From Pseudomonas sp. B21_DOA (lineage in GTDB: Bacteria > Pseudomonadota > Gammaproteobacteria > Pseudomonadales > Pseudomonadaceae): a DNA stretch of 64,000 nucleotides. The notes beneath the pieces are model-generated. The model saw only the letters and a list, made by a program, of their open reading frames with translations, had not been told where the DNA came from and did not search any database. Positions 34,048 through 42,458 of the stretch are shown piece by piece (the stretch's first letter is position 1; each line of letters begins with the position of its first letter). Position numbers and translations under genes: made by a program. The stretch lies in contig CP086683.1 of assembly GCA_030544685.1 (NCBI GenBank), positions 1,116,001 to 1,180,000 on the forward strand, in the 5' to 3' direction.

Positions 34048-35640
34048 TCGGTGTTGAATCGGCTGGCCTCATCGCTGGCAAGCCAGCTCCCACAGGGGGC
34101 ATTGGCAGGCTGAACCATTTTGCACAACCTGCACAATCTTTGTGGGAGCTGGCTTGCCAGCGACGGGGGCATTGGCAGCAACTCACCCTGAGTGCCTTGC
34201 TCACAATCAGTCTCAGCGCCTGCACCGTCGGCCCAGACTTCCAGAAACCCGAAGCCGCTCAACCTGCCGACTGGACCAAACCGAGCCAATCCGCGCCAAG
34301 CCAGGCCGTCAGCGCACCCTTGAACGAACGCTGGTGGGAAACCTTCCACGACCCGCAGCTGTCCGCGCTGACCCAGCGCGCGCTGAACAGCAACCTCGAC
34401 CTGCAGCTGGCCAGCAGCCGCCTGCAACAAAGCCGCGCCGCGCGCCAGGTGATCACCGCCGAGCGTTATCCGAACAGCTCTGCTACCGGCAGTTACGGGC
34501 GCAAACGCAACAGTGGCAAAGGCTTGAACGATCCATCGGGCAATAACGGCGACGAGGCCTTCAACCTGTGGGATGCCGGTTTCTCCGCCTCATGGGAGCT
34601 GGACTTCTGGGGGCGCGTGCGCCGTGAAACTGAAGCCGCCGATGCCAATCTCGAAGTGGCGGAAAATGATCGTCGTGGTGTGCTGCTGACAGTACTCGCC
34701 GACACCGCGCAAAACTACATTCAGCTGCGCGGGGTGCAGAACACCCGTGCCGTCACCGAGCAGAGACCTCGACGTCGCCCGGCATAGCCTGAAACTCTCG
34801 CAGCTGCGGCTGGCCGATGGCGTCGCGACCGATCTCGACGTCGCCGAAGCCGCCGCGCAAGTCGCCGCCATCGAAGCACGCCTGCCAGCGCTGGAGCAGC
34901 GTCAGTCGCAACTGATCAACGCGATCAGTCTGTTGATGGGCGAACCACCGCAGGCCCTCGCTCAAGCGTTATCCACAGACGCGGCAGTGCCGCAGTCGCC
35001 ACTGCAAGTCGCCATCGGTCTGCCGTCGCAATTGGCCGAACGTCGTCCGGATATCCGCCAGGCCGAAGCGCGTCTGCACGCCGCCACCGCCAACATCGGC
35101 GTGGCCAAGGGCGATTTCTATCCGCGCATTACCCTGTCCGGCAACCTCGGTTCACAGGCCATGCAGCTGAGCGATTTCGGTTCATGGGGCTCGCGTGCCT
35201 TCGGCATCGGCCCGCAATTCAGCCTGCCGTTATTCGACGGCGGTCGCCTGCGCGGGATGCTGCAATTGCGTGAAGCTCAGCAGCAGGAAGCAGCCATCGC
35301 CTACCAGCAAACCGTGCTGCGCGCCTGGCATGAAATCGATGATCAACTGACCGCCTACAACGCCAGTCAGCGCCGTCGTGACAGCCTCGCCGAAGCCGTG
35401 CGCCAGAACCAGATCGCCCTGCGCACCGCGCAACAGCAATACGTCGAAGGCGTGGTCGATTTCGTCAACGTCCTCACCGTGCAGAGCGCTTTGCTCGCCA
35501 CTCAGGAGCAATGGGTGGAAAGCTCGACCGGCGTGTCCCTGGCGATGGTCGGGTTGTACAAAGCGTTGGGCGGCGGATGGCAATCGGTCTATCCGGCCGC
35601 GCAACTGGCCGCAGGCTCACCTGACCTCGCCAGACCCTGA
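34044..35640 (+). CDS. OprM/NodT-family outer-membrane efflux lipoprotein (frameshifted, repeat in its 5' end)
   Basis: Outer-membrane factor for the EmrAB-like pump. The lipoprotein signal is LLTISLSACTVGPDF, so the mature protein starts at that Cys. Two repeated TolC-like halves follow, with WWETFHDPQLSALTQRAL and LAERRPDIRQAEARLHAAT. The frame breaks near 34764: one extra G (or two lost bases) in CAGAGACC; removing it gives VTEQNLDVARHSLKLSQ and joins both halves. The start is uncertain. The ATG at 34044 overlaps the upstream stop, but the first 45 codons are encoded by a REP pair rather than by normal protein sequence. A start closer to the signal, for example the in-frame TTG at 34140, is possible. 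Confidence 0.8.
34065..34178. repeat. REP pair lying inside the 5' end of an efflux gene
   Basis: Arms GGCCTCATCGCTGGCAAGCC plus AGCTCCCACA (34065-34094) and TGTGGGAGCTGGCTTGCCAG (from 34141) are inverted copies of the GGCAAGCCAGC subtype. A 14-base direct repeat, GGGGGCATTGGCAG, follows each arm (34095-34108 and 34165-34178). The pair separates the ATGA overlap start from the signal peptide of the outer-membrane factor. Confidence 0.8.
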
Positions 35641-35718
35641 ACCCGCAGCGACAGCTATGATCAACTCCACTGCAGCGAACGGCGCAACGCCGGACCTGAA
35701 TTGCAGAGGAGTTGCATC

Positions 35719-35970
35719 ATGGAAAATCCGCAGCACAGCCTACCGGCCCTGTTCAAACAACTCGGCCTCGCCGACGACCCGACCGGCATCGACCAATTCA
35801 TCGCCACCCATTCGCCGCTCAAGCCGGATTTGCATCTGGCCGACGCGTTTTTCTGGACGGAAAGCCAGGCGCAGTTCTTGCGCGAGGAGATTCTCGACGA
35901 TGCGGATTGGGCGGAGGTGGTGGATCAGTTGAATGTGATGTTGCGTAAGGGGCGCGGTGCATCGAGCTAA
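35719..35970 (+). CDS. DUF2789-family small protein
   Basis: 83 residues from the ATG at 35719, with AGAGGA 9 bases upstream. The sequence MENPQHSLPALFKQLGLADD, then a PTGIDQFIATHSPL segment and a C-terminal acidic helix (FLREEILDDADWAEVVDQLN), fits the DUF2789 family, whose function is unknown. No signal peptide or TM helix. It appears to be a single-gene unit between two exporter operons. Confidence 0.8.
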   Translation: MENPQHSLPALFKQLGLADDPTGIDQFIATHSPLKPDLHLADAFFWTESQAQFLREEILDDADWAEVVDQLNVMLRKGRGASS

Positions 35971-36052
35971 GGCAAACCCCACTTACAGAATGCGTGAGAG
36001 ATAGAGACCGCATTGCAGTAGTGTCGCAGCTCTAAGAGCTGGAGAGTTGAGC

Positions 36053-36301
36053 ATGAAATCCTTTTTGCCAATCCAATCGACGAGTCTTTTGCAACTGACA
36101 GTTTGCCCCGAGACCATTATTGAAACCGCTCAGTTCGGGCCGATTTCCGTTCAGGATCATCAGGGTCAAGCAATCGCGATCCTGATATCAGCCAAGCATT
36201 TTAAGGACTTGCTGGACCGTATCGATGATCTCGAATTGGCTTGTGTTGTTCAGGCGCGCCGAGGAGAAATTGGTCGCCCTGTCGAGATTGATGAAATATA
36301 G
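36053..36301 (+). CDS. Phd/YefM-like antitoxin, apparently orphan
   Basis: 82 residues from the ATG at 36053, with GGAGAG 6 bases upstream. The central segment (GPISVQDHQGQAIAILISAKHFKDLLDRI) resembles the Phd/YefM fold that binds DNA and pairs with RelE or Doc toxins. The C-terminus QARRGEIGRPVEIDEI resembles the toxin-binding tail. A second ATG overlaps its stop codon in the usual antitoxin-toxin arrangement, but only a 15-codon frame follows. The N-terminus is longer and less conserved than usual, so the family call is moderately sure. Confidence 0.6.
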   Translation: MKSFLPIQSTSLLQLTVCPETIIETAQFGPISVQDHQGQAIAILISAKHFKDLLDRIDDLELACVVQARRGEIGRPVEIDEI

Positions 36302-36337
36302 GACGGTCTTCAGCGGAAAGATTTGTTTCAAAACTTG
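36290..36337 (+). pseudogene. Probable 5' remnant of a RelE/ParE-type toxin gene
   Basis: An ATG overlaps the antitoxin stop by the ATGAAATATAG arrangement and opens MKYRTVFSGKICFKT before a stop. MKYRTVFS is the kind of beta-strand start seen in RelE/ParE toxins. Only about 60 bases separate this stop from the marR operator, too short for any toxin in another frame, so the rest of the gene has been lost rather than merely shifted. The call rests on position and a few residues. Confidence 0.35.
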
Positions 36338-36368
36338 ACTGAAATTCCCCTCAAATGCGATATTGATA

Positions 36369-36382
36369 GTTAGCAAACTAAC
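36369..36382. promoter_or_regulatory. Inverted repeat GTTAG-CAAA-CTAAC, probable MarR operator
   Basis: Perfect 5-base arms (36369-36373, 36378-36382) separated by 4 bases lie 15 bases before the marR start. MarR-family autorepressors commonly bind TTAGN4CTAA-like sites in their own promoters. Binding here would block transcription of marR and the exporter genes translated with it. Confidence 0.55.
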
Positions 36383-36397
36383 AGTGTCAGTTATCCC

Positions 36398-36853
36398 GTG
36401 TCCGATTCCCTCGACAGTCTCCAGATGAACATCAGCAGCGCCATGGTGGTGGCCGCCCGGCATTGGCGGAAGATCTGCCAGACCACGCTGGTCAACTATG
36501 GAATTTCCGAAGCCTGCGCCGTGCCCTTGTTGATGATCGGCCGCTTGGGCGAGGGCGTGCGTCAGGTACAAGTCGCCCAGGCTGCGGGGATGGAGAGTCC
36601 TTCGCTGGTGCGCTTGCTCGATCAGCTGTGCCACGCCGGTTACGTCTGTCGCACCGAAGATGCGCAGGATCGCCGGGCCAAGTGCCTGAGCCTGACCGAT
36701 ACCGGCCGCGAGCTGGTGCAAGCGGTGGAGGCCGAGCTGGTGCGCTTGCGCCACGAAGTGCTGGAAGGCATCGAACGCAGCGATCTGGAAGCTACGCTTC
36801 GGGTACTGAGGGCTTTTGAGGCGGCGAGTTCGCCTGTGGTGGTCAACTCTTGA
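36398..36853 (+). CDS. MarR-family transcriptional regulator
   Basis: 151 residues from a GTG start, with no clear ribosome-binding site; an ATG at 36425 is an alternative. The winged helix (about 45-115) includes VRQVQVAQAAGMESPSLVRL followed by the wing DAQDRRAKCLSLTDTGRELV, a classic MarR signature. It overlaps the next start by TTGA, making it the first gene of a five-gene unit with the AaeB-type exporter. It probably represses the unit until an aromatic acid or similar ligand binds, by analogy with related systems. Confidence 0.88.
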   Translation: MSDSLDSLQMNISSAMVVAARHWRKICQTTLVNYGISEACAVPLLMIGRLGEGVRQVQVAQAAGMESPSLVRLLDQLCHAGYVCRTEDAQDRRAKCLSLTDTGRELVQAVEAELVRLRHEVLEGIERSDLEATLRVLRAFEAASSPVVVNS

Positions 36854-38913
36854 ACGGTTTTTTCACTGGCATGCCGCCGGCCCGTGACTGGTTTTACGGG
36901 GTCCGTACTTTTGCAGCGTCGATGATTGCGCTGTACATCGCCTTGCTCATGCAAATGCCGCGTCCGTATTGGGCGATGGCCACGGTGTACATTGTCTCCA
37001 GCCCGTTTCTCGGCCCGACCAGTTCAAAAGCGCTGTACCGCGCGGCGGGCACTTTCCTGGGCGCGGCGGCGGCGGTGCTCTTCGTGCCGATGTTCGTACA
37101 GAGCCCCTATGTGCTGGTGGTGGTGATCGCGTTGTGGACCGGCATTCTGCTGTTCATGTCCCTGCATCTGCGCACCGCCAACAGCTATGCGCTGATGCTG
37201 GCCGGTTACACCTTGCCGCTGATTGCCCTGCCGGTGGTCGATAATCCGCTGGCGGTGTGGGATGTGGCCGAGGCTCGTACCGAAGAGATTTTCCTTGGCA
37301 TCGCCGTCGCTGCGGTGGTCGGTGCGATGTTCTGGCCGCGTCGGCTGGCGCCGGTGTTCAACGATGCCGTGAGCAAGTGGTTCGCCGATGCGACGAGCTA
37401 CAGCCTGAAGTTTCTCAGCCGCGATGTGCAGCCGGAAGAAGTCACCGCGCTGCGCATGGCCATGGTCGCCAATTTCAACAGCCTCGAGTTGATGATCGGC
37501 CAGTTGCCCCACGAAGGCGCGCGGCCACAAACCGTGCGCAACACCAAGGAACTGCGCGGGCGGATGATTCACCTGTTGCCGGTGATCGATGCCCTCGAGG
37601 ATTCGCTTTACGCCCTCGAACGTCGCACCCCGGAACTGGTGGAGAAATTCCAGCCGTTGCTGACCGCGACCCGGGAATGGCTGGGCCACGCGGACGCCAA
37701 TCTCGAGCGCTGGCAAGCACTCAGAGATCAACTTGACGCGTTGCAACCGAGCGCCGAAGCGCTGGAGGAGCGCAAGCAGTTGCTGTTCTCCAACGCCATC
37801 TACCGCCTCGGTGAATTCATCGATCTGTGGCAGGACTGCCGCAGCCTGCAGGATGCGATTCTGTGCGAGCGCCAGGACAGCTGGCGCGCGGTGTACCGGC
37901 ACTGGCGCCTGGGCCGGTTGACGCCGTTCATCGATCGCGGGCTGATGCTTTACTCGGTGACCTCGACCATTCTGGCGATCATTGTTGCTTCGGTGCTGTG
38001 GATCCTGCTCGGCTGGCCGGACGGCGGCAGCGCGGTGATCCTGGCAGCGGTGGCGTGCAGCTTCTTTGCCTCGATGGACGACCCGGCGCCGCAGATTTAC
38101 CGGTTCTTTTTCTGGACCGGGATGTCGGTGCTGTTCGCCAGCCTTTACCTGTTTCTGATTCTGCCCAACCTGCACGATTTCCCGATGCTGGTGCTGGCGT
38201 TTGCCGTGCCGTTCATTTGCGTCGGCACGCTGACCGTGCAGCCGCGATTCTACCTCGGCATGCTGCTGACGCTGGTCAATACCTCGTCGTTCATCAGTAT
38301 TCAGGGTGCTTACGACGCGGACTTTTTCGCCTTTGCTAACTCCAACCTCGCCGGGCCGCTGGGGCTGTTGTTCGCTTTCATCTGGACGCTGGTGGCGCGA
38401 CCGTTCGGCGCCGAGCTGGCGGCCAAGCGTCTGACCCGGTTCAGCTGGAAAGACATCGTCAGCATGACCGAGCCGGCCAGTCTCGCCGAGCATCGACATT
38501 TGGGCGTGCAGTTGCTCGATCGGCTGATGCAGCACCTGCCGCGTCTGGCCCTGACCGGTCAGGACACCGGCATCGCCATGCGCGAAGTGCGTGTCGGTCT
38601 GAATATGCTCGATCTGCTTGCCTACACCCCGCGCGTCACTGGCGTGCCAAACGCCCTGCTGCGACAAGTGGTGAGCGAGGTCGGCGAGTATTTCCGCGCG
38701 TGCCTCAAAGCCGACGAACGCCTGCCGGCACCGAGCGGTCTGCTGATGACACTCGATCGTACCCGCCGAGCGCTGAACGGCCAGGGCGACGATGAAACCC
38801 GTCGACACCTTTTGCACGCCTTGAGCGGTCTGCGTCTGGCCTTGCTGCCCGGCGTCGAGTTCGTCTCCAGCGCCGAGCCCGAAGAACCGCTGCCCGATGG
38901 AGCGCCCCTATGA
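36850..38913 (+). CDS. FUSC/AaeB-type inner-membrane efflux protein
   Basis: 687 residues with two membrane bundles (about 20-170 and 365-520), each followed by a cytoplasmic domain, the usual architecture of AaeB (p-hydroxybenzoate exporter) and fusaric acid resistance proteins. GVRTFAASMIALYIALLMQM and RPYWAMATVYIVSSPFLGPT match the N-terminal family motif. It starts at a TTG overlapping the marR stop; the first Met codon in frame is GMPPARDW. The ATGA overlap with the DUF1656 gene shows tight coupling. Likely substrates are aromatic acids, but this is not shown by the sequence. Confidence 0.87.
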   Translation: MNGFFTGMPPARDWFYGVRTFAASMIALYIALLMQMPRPYWAMATVYIVSSPFLGPTSSKALYRAAGTFLGAAAAVLFVPMFVQSPYVLVVVIALWTGILLFMSLHLRTANSYALMLAGYTLPLIALPVVDNPLAVWDVAEARTEEIFLGIAVAAVVGAMFWPRRLAPVFNDAVSKWFADATSYSLKFLSRDVQPEEVTALRMAMVANFNSLELMIGQLPHEGARPQTVRNTKELRGRMIHLLPVIDALEDSLYALERRTPELVEKFQPLLTATREWLGHADANLERWQALRDQLDALQPSAEALEERKQLLFSNAIYRLGEFIDLWQDCRSLQDAILCERQDSWRAVYRHWRLGRLTPFIDRGLMLYSVTSTILAIIVASVLWILLGWPDGGSAVILAAVACSFFASMDDPAPQIYRFFFWTGMSVLFASLYLFLILPNLHDFPMLVLAFAVPFICVGTLTVQPRFYLGMLLTLVNTSSFISIQGAYDADFFAFANSNLAGPLGLLFAFIWTLVARPFGAELAAKRLTRFSWKDIVSMTEPASLAEHRHLGVQLLDRLMQHLPRLALTGQDTGIAMREVRVGLNMLDLLAYTPRVTGVPNALLRQVVSEVGEYFRACLKADERLPAPSGLLMTLDRTRRALNGQGDDETRRHLLHALSGLRLALLPGVEFVSSAEPEEPLPDGAPL

Positions 38914-39119
38914 TCGGTGATCTGGATATCAGCGGCATTTTCCTGCCGACCCTGCTGGTGCTGATGGGCATTACTTACGTGCTGTTTTTGTTGGTGCATG
39001 GCGTGCTGCAACGCCTGCACTTTTACCGTCTGGTCTGGCACCGGGCATTGTTCAACGTGGCGCTCTACGCCGTGCTGCTGTACGGCGTGGACTCACTCAG
39101 TCGATACCTGATGACATGA
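38910..39119 (+). CDS. DUF1656 (AaeX-like) small membrane protein
   Basis: 69 residues with two hydrophobic segments (FLPTLLVLMGITYVLFLLVH and LFNVALYAVLLYGVDSL) joined by a short loop with YRLVWH. The start is an ATG overlapping the upstream stop as ATGA, and its own stop overlaps the next start in the same way. Such proteins almost always accompany AaeA/AaeB exporters; their exact role is unknown. Confidence 0.88.
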   Translation: MIGDLDISGIFLPTLLVLMGITYVLFLLVHGVLQRLHFYRLVWHRALFNVALYAVLLYGVDSLSRYLMT

Positions 39120-40003
39120 AAAAACCGTTTCTGACCATCGGTCGCGTGGTCCTGACCCTGCTGATCGTGACTTTTGCCGTTGTCCTCGTCTGGCGCATGG
39201 TGATGTATTACATGTTCGCGCCGTGGACGCGCGACGGCCACATTCGCGCCGACATCATCCAGATCGCCCCGGACGTGTCCGGGTTGATCCAGCAGGTCGA
39301 GGTAAAGGACAACCAGTTGATCAAGCGTGGCCAGGTGCTGTTCAGCATCGACCAGGATCGCTTCAAACTGGCCCTGCGCCAGGCCAAGGCCGCCGTTGCC
39401 GATCGCGAAGAAACCCTCGCCCAGGCCCAGCGTGAAGCCAAGCGTAACCGTGGCCTCGGCAATCTGGTGCCGGCCGAACAGCTGGAAGAAAGCCAGTCGC
39501 GCGTCGCCCGTGCACAGTCGGCATTGGCCGAAGCCTTGGTGGCGGTCGACAGTGCGCAGCTCAACCTCGATCGCTCGGTGATCCGCAGCCCGGTCGACGG
39601 TTACGTCAACGACCGCGCGCCGCGTCCGCAGGAATTCGTCACCGCCGGGCGCCCGGTGTTGTCGGTGGTCGACAGCAACTCCTTCCACATCGACGGCTAT
39701 TTTGAAGAAACCAAACTCGACGGCATCCACGTCGGGCAATCGGTGGATATTCGCGTGATCGGCGACCGCGCGCGGTTGCGCGGACATGTCGAAAGTATCG
39801 TCGCCGGCATCGAAGACCGCGACCGCACCAGCGGCAGCAACCTGCTGCCCAACGTCAACCCGGCGTTCAGTTGGGTACGCCTGGCGCAGCGGATTCCGGT
39901 GCGCATCGCTTTTGATGAGGTGCCGGCCGACTTCCGCATGATCGCCGGGCGTACCGCCACCGTGTCGATCATCGACGACCAGCATGAGGAGCCGCAGCCA
40001 TGA
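39116..40003 (+). CDS. AaeA-type membrane fusion protein
   Basis: 295 residues. A TM helix (about 10-32) is followed by MFAPWTRDGHIRADIIQIAP, a strong marker for the AaeA/FusE subgroup, then lipoyl motifs (VEVKDNQLIKRGQVLFSID and RSPVDGYVNDRAPRPQEFV) flanking a short coiled coil (about 85-145). It bridges the FUSC protein and the outer-membrane factor encoded next; start and stop both overlap neighbours by ATGA. Confidence 0.9.
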   Translation: MKKPFLTIGRVVLTLLIVTFAVVLVWRMVMYYMFAPWTRDGHIRADIIQIAPDVSGLIQQVEVKDNQLIKRGQVLFSIDQDRFKLALRQAKAAVADREETLAQAQREAKRNRGLGNLVPAEQLEESQSRVARAQSALAEALVAVDSAQLNLDRSVIRSPVDGYVNDRAPRPQEFVTAGRPVLSVVDSNSFHIDGYFEETKLDGIHVGQSVDIRVIGDRARLRGHVESIVAGIEDRDRTSGSNLLPNVNPAFSWVRLAQRIPVRIAFDEVPADFRMIAGRTATVSIIDDQHEEPQP

Positions 40004-41442
40004 GCAGGGCCTGGTTGATCGCCGGGTTGGGCGTGATGCTCTCGGCCTGTCAGATGGTCGGCCCGGATTATCAGGTGCCCGCCGACGCGGCGGTGCAGCG
40101 CATGGATATTCAGGGCGAGCTGGCAGTCGCCGGCAAACCGGTAATCTCGGCGCCGGTGCCGACCGACTGGTGGCGGCTGTATAAAGACCCGCGCCTTGAT
40201 CAACTGGTGCAGCAGGCCATGGCTTCCAATACCGACCTGCGCGTGGCGGCGGCGAACCTGTCGCGGGCACGTGCTCAGGTGGATGAAGCCGAGGCCGCTG
40301 GTGGCTGGAGCGGCGGGGTGAAAATGGGCGCGCAACGTTTGCAGGAATCCGGTCAAGCGTTCCTGCTGCCGGAGAAAGTCCCGGTGGCCAACATTGCCGA
40401 TATCGGCATCAGCGCTTCGTACCAGTTCGACCTGTGGGGCACCTTGCAACGCGGCATCGAAGCGGCCAAAGCCAATGCCGATGCGACTCAGGCCGCCGCC
40501 GACACGGCGCGCATCACTTTGGTGGCGGACGTGGTTCGTGCTTACACCCAGGTCTGCGCAGCCAACGAAGAGCGGGAAATCGCCGAGCACTCTCTCGATC
40601 TGCAATCGCAGAGCACCACGCTGATCCAGCGTCTGCGTGACGCCGGGCGGGGCGACGAGACCCAGGTCACCCGTTCGCAGACCCAATTCAAATCCCTGCG
40701 CGCCGACTTGCCGCGCTATGAAGCAGCGCGTCAGGCCGGGCTGTTCCGTCTGTCGATGCTGCTGGCCAAACCGGTCGAACAGTTGCCGGCAGGTACCGCC
40801 AGTTGCGCCGAGTTGCCGAAGATCGCGCAACTGGTGCCGGTCGGTGACGGCGCTGCGCTGCTCAAGCGCCGCCCGGATATTCGTCAGGCCGAGCGGCGTC
40901 TCGCAGCGGCAACCGCCGGCATCGGCATCGCCACCGGTGAGCTGTACCCGGACATCAGCATCGGCGCGACCATCGGCACCGTCGGCATCATTGATGACCT
41001 TGGCGACCCGTCGACCAACCGCTGGGGCTTTGGCCCGTCGCTGAGCTGGAAAGTACCGACCAACGGCGCCCGTGCGCGCATTCGTGAAGCCGAGGCCAAC
41101 ACTCAAGGCGCGCTGGCGCATTTCGACGGCGTGGTGCTCAACGCCATCCGCGAGACCCAGACCGGTCTGGCCCAGTACAGCGCGCTGCTGCAACGCCGCG
41201 ATGCGCTGGCCGAAGCCGAACAGTCGGCGAAGCTCGCCGCCGAGCAGACGCACCGCTTCTTCCAGGCCGGCCGCGAGTCGTTCCTTGCCGACCTGCAAGC
41301 AACCCGCACCTACACTGATGTCACCGCGCAACTGGCCGCCGCCAACACCCAGGTCGCGATGAGCCAGATCGATTTGTTCCTCGCCTTGGGCGGTGGCTGG
41401 GAAAGCGGACGAACGAACACCTCGAGCGCCAGCAAACCCTGA
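40000..41442 (+). CDS. OprM/NodT-family outer-membrane lipoprotein of the AaeB-type pump
   Basis: 480 residues. The lipoprotein signal is MSRAWLIAGLGVMLSACQM, with the lipid-bearing Cys at 17. Two repeated TolC-like halves are visible (WWRLYKDPRLDQLVQQAM and LLKRRPDIRQAERRLAAAT). It is the last of the overlapping marR-FUSC-DUF1656-AaeA-OMF genes and completes a cell-envelope-spanning pump. The gene is intact, unlike the second OMF in this window (34044-35640). Confidence 0.9.
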   Translation: MSRAWLIAGLGVMLSACQMVGPDYQVPADAAVQRMDIQGELAVAGKPVISAPVPTDWWRLYKDPRLDQLVQQAMASNTDLRVAAANLSRARAQVDEAEAAGGWSGGVKMGAQRLQESGQAFLLPEKVPVANIADIGISASYQFDLWGTLQRGIEAAKANADATQAAADTARITLVADVVRAYTQVCAANEEREIAEHSLDLQSQSTTLIQRLRDAGRGDETQVTRSQTQFKSLRADLPRYEAARQAGLFRLSMLLAKPVEQLPAGTASCAELPKIAQLVPVGDGAALLKRRPDIRQAERRLAAATAGIGIATGELYPDISIGATIGTVGIIDDLGDPSTNRWGFGPSLSWKVPTNGARARIREAEANTQGALAHFDGVVLNAIRETQTGLAQYSALLQRRDALAEAEQSAKLAAEQTHRFFQAGRESFLADLQATRTYTDVTAQLAAANTQVAMSQIDLFLALGGGWESGRTNTSSASKP

Positions 41443-41534
41443 GGCCGTTGCTATGCTTTGAAGTGTTGGAGGGGCGCCCCATGCCAAGCGCTCCTGCAAT
41501 GCACATTGCTCGTGCTGGCCCAGGGAAACCAATA

Positions 41535-42169
41535 ATGAAAAACCCTTACGCTCTCGGCTTCTGGTGCGCTCTGGTGGCACTGGTGCTGCTCTCGGCCACG
41601 TATTTCTACGGGATCATGCTGGCCCACCAGATCGATACGGCGATGATCTTCCTCGACAGCGCCGTTGCACTGATCGCAGTGATGGCGATCGTCGTCGTCG
41701 CGTGGACCTCGATTCAGCTGCAACGGGTCAAGAAGCGCCAGCTCGAACGGGGCAAGATGCTCGTGCTGATCTGGGACACCAAAGTCGCCCTGCGCCGCGT
41801 CGAAACCGTGTTCGACCGCTACTTCTGGGGCAGCTACTGGCAGCCCGGGCGAACCTTCGCCGAAGTCATGGGCGAGCTCACCGGCACGCCGCTGGAAAAA
41901 GCCTCGAAGCCCTGAAGAAGCAATGCCTGGAACTCGACAAGCAGATCGCCGATGACGGCTGGCACTGGCTGAACAACGCCCGCGAGCTGTCCGACGTCGC
42001 CACGGCCATGGCCCGCGAACGCTATCAGCTGGATTTCTGCGATGTGCGGGCGGATACCACCGGCGGAGCGGTGATCGATCGCGACTTTGAAGTGCTGGTG
42101 TATACCTGGACCGCTCGGCTGAAGAGCTTTGATCATCAGCTGGATGAAATCGAGGTTCAGTATTCCTGA
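41535..42169 (+). CDS. Inner-membrane protein of unknown function (frameshifted)
   Basis: I do not recognise this protein. It begins MKNPYALGFWCALVALVLLS with two TM helices (about 8-28 and 38-60), then a basic stretch (QLQRVKKRQLERGKM) and a soluble, mostly helical domain with several Trp, ending HQLDEIEVQYS. A run of five A (41896-41900) needs one more A to continue LEKSLEALKKQCLELDKQIA, giving 211 residues. The ATG at 41535 is preceded by GGGA. It lies 92 bases after the AaeB-type operon, with no sign of belonging to it. Confidence 0.7.
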
Positions 42170-42188
42170 TTTGCTGTGAATCCACCGA

Positions 42189-42260
42189 CCTCTTCGCGAG
42201 CAGGCTCGCTCCCACAGGTACAGCACTGTCCTGGTGGGAGCGAGCCTGCTCGCGAAGAGG
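42189..42260. repeat. REP inverted pair
   Basis: CCTCTTCGCGAGCAGGCTCG (from 42189) and its inverse ending CTGCTCGCGAAGAGG at 42260 are near-perfect 29-base arms with a 14-base centre. It lies between the unknown membrane protein and the DUF945 gene. Confidence 0.85.
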
Positions 42261-42458
42261 CCCGCAAAACACCGAAACTCTTCGCTCCTGCCGACTGTCC
42301 ATTCCCCCTTAGACACTCTTTAACCTTTAAACATTGGGCCGTCTTCCGCGCCCGGTGCTAATCTCCACCGCTTAATTGCGCACAGTCGAGCCGTGACCCG
42401 ATCCCGGGTTCAAGGAAGACGACTTCATCCACAGCCACGGAAACCGATCAGGTCATTC

